From positions 1-10,876 of the forward strand of contig JAVBQE010000066.1 of the NCBI GenBank assembly GCA_031549165.1: a stretch of 10,876 bases of DNA, read 5' to 3'. A program made the position numbers and the translations under genes. The first letter of the stretch is position 1; each line of letters opens with the position of its first letter. The stretch is from Parelusimicrobium sp031549165 (GTDB lineage: Bacteria; Elusimicrobiota; Elusimicrobia; Elusimicrobiales; Elusimicrobiaceae). Shown here one piece after another: positions 6,226-10,876 of this stretch. A model generated the notes under the pieces. The model saw nothing but the letters and a program-made list of their open reading frames with translations. It ran no database searches and was not told where the DNA came from.

Positions 6226-6706
6226 AATAAAACAGTGGCTTACAAATAACAGGTTTAATATTGCCGTTATTTTTGCTATATTTGTTTTAGACCGTATTAC
6301 CAAAGAAATAACTTTGCGAACAGTGGCCATAAACGGCCCGGCGGAGATATTTAGGTATTTCTCTTTTACTTATGCGGAAAATACGGGCGTTGCGTTTAGC
6401 ATGTTTAGAGACGGCAACTTCTTGCTTATTTTTGTAATGGTTGCTATATTGATATTTATTTTAAAGTCCTGGCGCGAAATTGCAGGCACGAAAAAGCCGT
6501 GGGGAAACTTAGGCCTATGTTTCATTTTCGGCGGCGCGCTGGGTAATTTGTATGACAGAATTTTTTTAGGTTTTGTAGTAGATATGCTGGACTTTAAGGT
6601 GTGGCCCATTTTTAATGTTGCAGACAGTTTCGTCTGCGTAGGTGCAGTTTTGATTTTCATAGCGATGTTTCTGGGCGGAAAGAAGGAACAAAAGGAGCTA
6701 AAATGA
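6215..6706 (+). CDS. lspA: Lipoprotein signal peptidase (signal peptidase II)
   Basis: LspA is an inner-membrane aspartyl protease that removes signal peptides from diacylglyceryl-modified prolipoproteins. The 163-residue protein has the family layout of four membrane segments. The motifs are DRITK (Asp26), the AENTGVAFS stretch (54-62), GGALGNLYDR, and the two catalytic aspartates Asp123 (VVDMLDF) and Asp137 (FNVADS). The tail is basic (GGKKEQKELK). The start overlaps the end of ileS by 11 bases, and its ribosome site (aaaagaga) lies inside ileS. The stop overlaps the next gene's start by four bases (ATGA). The next gene encodes a lipoprotein, a likely substrate of this enzyme, although LspA acts on all lipoproteins of the cell. 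The call is secure. Confidence 0.97.
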   Translation: MLTKIKQWLTNNRFNIAVIFAIFVLDRITKEITLRTVAINGPAEIFRYFSFTYAENTGVAFSMFRDGNFLLIFVMVAILIFILKSWREIAGTKKPWGNLGLCFIFGGALGNLYDRIFLGFVVDMLDFKVWPIFNVADSFVCVGAVLIFIAMFLGGKKEQKELK

Positions 6707-7683
6707 AAAAGAGTTTATTTCTGGTGCTAATGGTAAGTTTAATCCTGTGTGCGTGTAACAGCGACAAGGCCACTTTTAAAAAAGGCGTGTTGCTCTACGA
6801 GCAGGGTAAAACACTTTCCGCTGTGCAAACTTTCAGCTCTCTTATAAAGGCAGATCCTAAAAACGCGGCTGCCTACGCCGCGCGCGCGGCTGCTTTTGAC
6901 AGGCTCTCTAAAGAAAAGAAAGAAGAGAAAGATAAATACCAGGCTTTAGCCGAGGAAGACTTTTTTAGCGCGCTGGCGCTTGAGCCGCAAAATGCGGAGA
7001 TTTTAAATAATATAGGTGCATTTTACATAGAGAAAGGTTTATTTATCAACGCTCTAGTGTATCTTAACGACGCGCTTAAATATAATCCCACATACGTATT
7101 AGCATATGTTAACAGAGGCATAGCAAACTACCGCTCCGGGCGCGGCAACCAGGCCTGGGCGGATTTTAATATGGCATTGCAGCTGGACCCCAAAAATTTA
7201 CTTGCCCACTATAACCGCGGCCTCATGTTTTACGACTGGGAGATGTATTTGCCCGCTATTGACGACTTAACCTTTGTCGTGGAGATGGACCCTAAGAGCG
7301 CACGCGCTCTGGTGGAAAGAGGCCGTATTTTCCAGGCGGCAAAATACTACGCACAGGCTATGGAAGACTACAGGCGCGCCACCATTATCAACCCCAACTA
7401 TTATTTAGCCTTCTACCACTACGGCGAAATGTTGTTTAAAAAAGGCGAGTATGAGAATGCTTTAACCCAGCTGCAAATAGCTAAAGAGTTAAACAATACT
7501 TACGCGCCGGCCTACGACCTTATGGGCGACATGCTGGCTGTGGAAGACCCTCTCAGCGCGGCGGCCAACTATGTTATCGCCAAACGCTTAGACCCGCAGA
7601 ATGAGGCTTTTTATAACACAAAAATGCAGCAAATGCTTTCGGATTTAGGCCGCAAAGAAGTAGTGGAAAAGAGATTTATCTAA
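6703..7683 (+). CDS. TPR-repeat lipoprotein
   Basis: The 326-residue product starts with a lipoprotein signal peptide (MKKSLFLVLMVSLILCAC) with lipobox LCAC and predicted lipidated Cys18. The mature protein is almost entirely tetratricopeptide repeats, about seven or eight units of roughly 34 residues from residue 25 to 310. Typical units contain NAEILNNIGAFYIEKG, VLAYVNRGIANYRSG and LLAHYNRGLMFYDW, with DP at unit ends. The first unit is extended by a charged insertion, RLSKEKKEEKDKY. Such proteins are scaffolds for protein contacts at the membrane face, and no enzyme motif is seen. Position +2 is Asn (CNSD), not Asp, so the classical inner-membrane retention signal is absent. A good Shine-Dalgarno sequence (aaggag, 6692-6697) precedes the start, which overlaps lspA by four bases. 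Only two bases separate it from the ATPase gene. The partner is unknown; a role with the neighbouring ATPase is possible but unproven. Confidence 0.9.
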   Translation: MKKSLFLVLMVSLILCACNSDKATFKKGVLLYEQGKTLSAVQTFSSLIKADPKNAAAYAARAAAFDRLSKEKKEEKDKYQALAEEDFFSALALEPQNAEILNNIGAFYIEKGLFINALVYLNDALKYNPTYVLAYVNRGIANYRSGRGNQAWADFNMALQLDPKNLLAHYNRGLMFYDWEMYLPAIDDLTFVVEMDPKSARALVERGRIFQAAKYYAQAMEDYRRATIINPNYYLAFYHYGEMLFKKGEYENALTQLQIAKELNNTYAPAYDLMGDMLAVEDPLSAAANYVIAKRLDPQNEAFYNTKMQQMLSDLGRKEVVEKRFI

Positions 7684-7685
7684 CT

Positions 7686-9626
7686 GTGAATACAAAGGCA
7701 GACACAAAATCCAGTAAAGTATATTCGGCTTCCGCTTACCGGATCAGGTTTTTTGTGTCTGCCTTTTTCTTTTTGCTTACCGCTTTAAGTTTATATATAC
7801 ACACCTCTCAGACGGGTGCTTTGTGCTTAGGGATAGCGGCGTTTTTGTTCGGCGGCTCTCTCATCTGGCGCAAAGCCATTTCGGATATTAAAAACTTCCA
7901 GCTTACTGAGGACGTGTTTGTAGTTATTAGTTTATTTGCTGCATTCCTATACACACTTGTTTACATTCTTTTCCCGTTAAAAGAATTTGGCGGCATTAAC
8001 AACCTTATTTTAGAAGCTGTGTTTTTGTTGATGATAGTTAACGAATCCAAAGTGCCTGTAGTAAAAGAAAGAGAAAAGGCAAAAGTATTTATTAAAAAGA
8101 TTGATGATTTTTTGCCTAAGTCTGCCCGGCTGGTGCTTGAGAATAATAAAGATAAAAAGATTTTCGCCTCCGAAATAAAAAAGGGGGACCTTATTTTAGT
8201 GCGCGCCGGCGAGCGTTTGCCCGCCGACGGTGTTATAACCAAAGGTAAAACTGAAATAGACGAGTCTTTAATCACCGGCAACACAGTTAACGCCTTCAAA
8301 GCGCCGGGCCATAAAGTGTACGGCGGCACATTAAACAAACTCTCTGATATTATTATAGAAGCCACCGCGACGCTTAACTCAAGCGAATTCATGTCCATCA
8401 TCAAAGCAGTAAAAGCTAGCGAGCGTGACAAAGAAAAATTTATCCGCCCCGTTTTTGTTTACAGTAAATACGCTTTGCCTGCGGTGTTGCTGTCTGCGGT
8501 GGGAATATGGGTATTTATTTTAAGTTTGGCCGGGTTTAAGCAGGTAATGTATCATGCACAGATACTTCTGTTTCTTATATTTTTTTCCACCCCGGCGGCG
8601 CTTTTGGTAACGCGCTCTTTAAGCGGGTTCTTTACAAAAATGGGCGCTAAAATTAAAGGCATACAACTCTCCAGCATAAATGCGCTGCATGTTTTCAATA
8701 AGTCGCAAGTTTGCTTTATAGATAAAACAGGCACCATAACCTACGGGGAGCTTAAAGTAAACCAGGTTTTTCCTACAGAAAAAAATAAGCTGCGCACGCT
8801 TTTAAAAAGCGCTTTAAGCGCGGAGTATGCGCTTAACTCGCCATTTGCCGCCGCGATACGGGAATATTGCACCGCTAAAAGAGTTGGCGCGGAAAAGACT
8901 TCTTCTCTTGAGGTTCTCCCTGGAAAAGGAGTTTTAGCGCAGACTGCGGCGGGCGTTATTACCATAGGCAATGCAGACTTTTTGCTTGCGCGCGGCATAA
9001 AGCCGGACGAGATACCAACTGCCTGGGAGCATGACACAGTTACCTGCGTGGCTTTAGGCGAAGAATTTTTAGGTTTTATTACATTTTTTGATAACCTTAA
9101 ACCCGGCGCTTTTGAGGCTATGGAAAAACTTACAAAGAAGGGTAAAAAGATTTATCTTCTCTCCGGCGATAATGAAAAAACAGTGGCCTGGATAGCCAAG
9201 GAAAGCGGAATAGAAAGCTACTACGCAGGCGTTTTGCCCGAAGAGAAGGCCATGCATGTGCGCAAAGCGCAGGCGGAAAAAAATATTGTGGCTATGGCAG
9301 GCGACGGCTTTAACGATATCCTTGCACTTCTTCGCGCCGACGTAAGCATTGCATTTGCAAAGAAAGATAATCTGCATACCAACTGGGTTGATATACTTAT
9401 TAAGAACAGCGACGTTAACAGCCTCTATTCTCTTTTAAAAATGTATAAGGACTTTAGAGTTAATGTTATTGAAAACATGGTGCTGGCATTTATTTTTAAT
9501 ATACTTTTGGTTGTATTTATCTATTATAGGCAGACGGCCACACCGTGGTATACGTGTATAGGTTTTATGATGCTGGGCATTTTGGCTGTAGCAATTAACT
9601 CAGCCCGCCTGATAAGAGTTAAATAG
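7686..9626 (+). CDS. P1B-like P-type ATPase lacking CPC, TGE and HP key residues
   Basis: The 646-residue protein has the P1B heavy-metal ATPase topology with no N-terminal metal-binding domain. Four membrane segments lie at about 20-38, 44-61, 76-98 and 104-120. They are followed by the actuator domain (130-250), segments 5 and 6 (262-284, 291-310), the P and N domains (340-590) and segments 7 and 8 (596-614, 620-640). The phosphorylation site DKTGT (Asp346), GKG (413-415), GN (428-429), SGDN (493-496), LPEEK (517-521) and GDGFND (539-544) are present, so ATP binding and phosphorylation look possible. Three hallmarks are changed. The segment-6 CPC is replaced by STPAA (301-305), the TGE dephosphorylation loop reads TGN (Asn199), and the N-domain HP is SP (Ser385-Pro386). 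The segment-8 MxxSS of copper pumps is also missing. The start is GTG, two bases after the TPR gene, with a distant purine site. The substrate cannot be named; it may not transport metal. Confidence 0.88.
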   Translation: MNTKADTKSSKVYSASAYRIRFFVSAFFFLLTALSLYIHTSQTGALCLGIAAFLFGGSLIWRKAISDIKNFQLTEDVFVVISLFAAFLYTLVYILFPLKEFGGINNLILEAVFLLMIVNESKVPVVKEREKAKVFIKKIDDFLPKSARLVLENNKDKKIFASEIKKGDLILVRAGERLPADGVITKGKTEIDESLITGNTVNAFKAPGHKVYGGTLNKLSDIIIEATATLNSSEFMSIIKAVKASERDKEKFIRPVFVYSKYALPAVLLSAVGIWVFILSLAGFKQVMYHAQILLFLIFFSTPAALLVTRSLSGFFTKMGAKIKGIQLSSINALHVFNKSQVCFIDKTGTITYGELKVNQVFPTEKNKLRTLLKSALSAEYALNSPFAAAIREYCTAKRVGAEKTSSLEVLPGKGVLAQTAAGVITIGNADFLLARGIKPDEIPTAWEHDTVTCVALGEEFLGFITFFDNLKPGAFEAMEKLTKKGKKIYLLSGDNEKTVAWIAKESGIESYYAGVLPEEKAMHVRKAQAEKNIVAMAGDGFNDILALLRADVSIAFAKKDNLHTNWVDILIKNSDVNSLYSLLKMYKDFRVNVIENMVLAFIFNILLVVFIYYRQTATPWYTCIGFMMLGILAVAINSARLIRVK

Positions 9627-9634
9627 GAGATGAT

Positions 9635-10045
9635 ATGAAAAATAATGACATAGACTTTGGTTACACACGGACGCACGCGCGTAAAAATGCCGATGCCAAA
9701 CTTCCCGCCATACAGTGCTGGGAAAACCAGTATAAAAGGGACTATAATATTAAAATAGTACTGCCCGAGTTTTCCTCTGTCTGCCCTAAAACGGGCCTGC
9801 CGGATTTTGGCACTATTACCATTGACTATGTTCCGGGCAAACTATGCCTTGAACTTAAATCTTTAAAATACTATCTTCTTGAGTATAGGGACATGGGCAT
9901 TTTTATGGAGAACATAGCCAACAAAGTGCTGGACGATTGTATCCGCGCCTGCAAACCTAAAAAAATGACTGTGATAGGCGACTTTACGCCGAGAGGCGGG
10001 CTGCACAGCGTAATTACCGCGACGTATGAGGCTAAGAAAAAATGA
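9635..10045 (+). CDS. queF: 7-cyano-7-deazaguanine reductase, type I (queuosine synthesis)
   Basis: QueF reduces preQ0 to preQ1 with NADPH, the last free-base step of queuosine synthesis before insertion into tRNA at position 34. The 136-residue protein belongs to the short, single-domain tunnelling-fold class. The catalytic Cys50 and Asp57 lie in SSVCPKTGLPDFGTI. The QueF motif is ELKSLKYYLLEYR (73-85), where NADPH contacts are expected. GIFMENIANKVLDD (88-101) carries the substrate-binding Glu92, and FTPRGG (117-122) is conserved. A strong ribosome site (taggag) precedes the ATG, eight bases after the ATPase stop. The stop overlaps the next gene by four bases. No other queuosine genes (queC, queD, queE, tgt) are in the window. 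Identity is secure. Confidence 0.96.
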   Translation: MKNNDIDFGYTRTHARKNADAKLPAIQCWENQYKRDYNIKIVLPEFSSVCPKTGLPDFGTITIDYVPGKLCLELKSLKYYLLEYRDMGIFMENIANKVLDDCIRACKPKKMTVIGDFTPRGGLHSVITATYEAKKK

Positions 10046-10830
10046 ATAAAAAGTTAGTCTTTTTCTTTCTGGGCGCGATGGCTCTTGTGGTAGTGCTGGG
10101 GGTTGGTTTCCTGCAGTACCAGAGCTATTTGGGCAGACAGTTTTTAGACAGCGCCGGCATGGACGAGGACGACATTTATTCAGAAGAACCCAAGGAAGAA
10201 AGAGATGAGTTTTACGTGATGAGTGATGCGGAGATTTCCGAGAGCAACAAAGCGGCCTCCATGGCCACAGCGGAAATTATAGAAGAGGCTAACAGCTCGG
10301 CGGAAAAAATAAAAGCTTTCGGCTTTGGCGGCATGGCGGAGCCAGAGAAAGATATTTTTGCACGCGTGGCCGAAGCGCAGGCTAAGCGCGAAAAGCCGGA
10401 AGCGAAAACAATTAACACTGCCGTCGTAGGCTACGAGTCCGGCGGCATGATAATTGACGACGAGGAGTACGAAACATTTTTAAACGAACAGGGCGAGGAA
10501 GAGCCTGTGCGCCGCATAACAATGTTAAAAGCGCCAGTCGGCTACAAGCTTATAACTTCGCAGGCGGACTATGATAAATTTTTAAAAGACAAAAACACCT
10601 GGGGCGAATATCCTAAAGTAGATTTTAAAAAGAACGACATTGTAATTCTGGAATCCAAAGGCGCACTCGGCGACAATATTTTTCAGATAACCTCCGCCGA
10701 TAAAAAAGGAGATACTCTTAATATAGAGTTTAGAGTAAACATTTTAGGCCTCAAAGAAAGAAGCAACAGCCACACCTACGCCATGCCCGCCAAAGGCGTA
10801 AAAAAAGTGGAACTCAAACAAATTTTATAG
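10042..10830 (+). CDS. Membrane-anchored protein with possible PrcB-like C-terminal domain
   Basis: I do not recognise this gene by name. The 262-residue product begins with a short basic stretch and a hydrophobic segment (residues 5-25) that looks like an uncleaved anchor, placing the rest outside the cytoplasm. Residues 40-150 are low-complexity and acidic (MDEDDIYSEEPKEERDEF, IIDDEEYETF), with an Ala/Glu/Lys-rich part likely to be helical or coiled. Residues 165-262 form a compact beta-rich domain (GYKLITSQADYDKFLKD, PKVDFKKNDIVILESKG, then DTLNIEFRV) whose pattern resembles the C-terminal domain of PrcB-type proteins. That match is by eye and tentative. The start overlaps queF by four bases, implying translational coupling, but the job need not relate to queuosine. 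The gene ends 20 bases before the next one, with no terminator between. Confidence 0.75.
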   Translation: MNKKLVFFFLGAMALVVVLGVGFLQYQSYLGRQFLDSAGMDEDDIYSEEPKEERDEFYVMSDAEISESNKAASMATAEIIEEANSSAEKIKAFGFGGMAEPEKDIFARVAEAQAKREKPEAKTINTAVVGYESGGMIIDDEEYETFLNEQGEEEPVRRITMLKAPVGYKLITSQADYDKFLKDKNTWGEYPKVDFKKNDIVILESKGALGDNIFQITSADKKGDTLNIEFRVNILGLKERSNSHTYAMPAKGVKKVELKQIL

Positions 10831-10850
10831 AAAAACGAAAGGAGAAACTT

Positions 10851-10876
10851 ATGAATAAACATTGCAAAAACCTAGG
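10851..10876 (+). CDS. Start of a further gene, cut by window end
   Basis: An ATG at 10851 is preceded by a strong Shine-Dalgarno sequence (aaaggaga, 10838-10845) at good spacing. The visible residues are MNKHCKNL. It lies 20 bases after the previous stop on the same strand, so it probably continues the operon. Nothing can be said about function. Confidence 0.65.

Noticed and set aside
1..10876. A defence island, CRISPR array, prophage or secondary-metabolite cluster
   Set aside because: No repeats with regular spacers, nucleases, transposases, integrases or phage proteins are encoded. Most genes are housekeeping.

Overview
The window reads as chromosomal DNA of an anaerobic, diderm bacterium. 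Anaerobiosis is suggested by hydG, the [FeFe]-hydrogenase cofactor maturase. A diderm envelope is suggested by a small secreted beta-barrel protein ending in Phe. The mix would fit an Elusimicrobiota-type gut or termite-gut bacterium, but that placement is an impression from gene content and protein style, not something the sequence proves.

Left part (1-2048): the 3' end of an alpha/beta hydrolase of the proline-iminopeptidase family (+) is followed by a strong hairpin. The same hairpin ends an oppositely oriented outer-membrane beta-barrel gene (888-1463, -) whose product carries a His-rich segment. Next come a second strong hairpin, a tRNA-Ser(GGA) gene (1738-1823, -) without encoded CCA, and an 88-bp imperfect palindrome (1840-1927) just upstream of the tRNA. 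The gene-free stretches are 752-887, 1464-1737 and 1824-2048. Apart from the hairpins, the palindrome and candidate promoters, I see nothing coding in them.

Right part (2049-10876): eight genes lie head to tail on the + strand: hydG, ileS, lspA, a TPR lipoprotein, a P1B-like P-type ATPase, queF, an anchored protein with a PrcB-like C-terminus, and the first codons of another gene. From ileS onward the genes overlap by 4-11 bases or are separated by 2-20 bases, so they look like one operon. A good extended -10 promoter sits at the hydG/ileS junction, so hydG may be a separate unit or only partly co-transcribed. The functions are mixed: translation (ileS), lipoprotein maturation (lspA, directly followed by a lipoprotein gene), membrane transport or its remnant (ATPase) and tRNA modification (queF).

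The most unusual object is the P-type ATPase. Its phosphorylation machinery is intact, but it lacks the CPC metal site, the Glu of the TGE dephosphorylation loop and the His of the P1B HP motif. Second is the large palindrome in the putative tRNA-Ser leader. hydG stands away from hydE, hydF and hydrogenase genes, has no Shine-Dalgarno sequence, and may be read from a leaderless mRNA. I found no CRISPR array, insertion sequence, toxin-antitoxin pair or phage gene.
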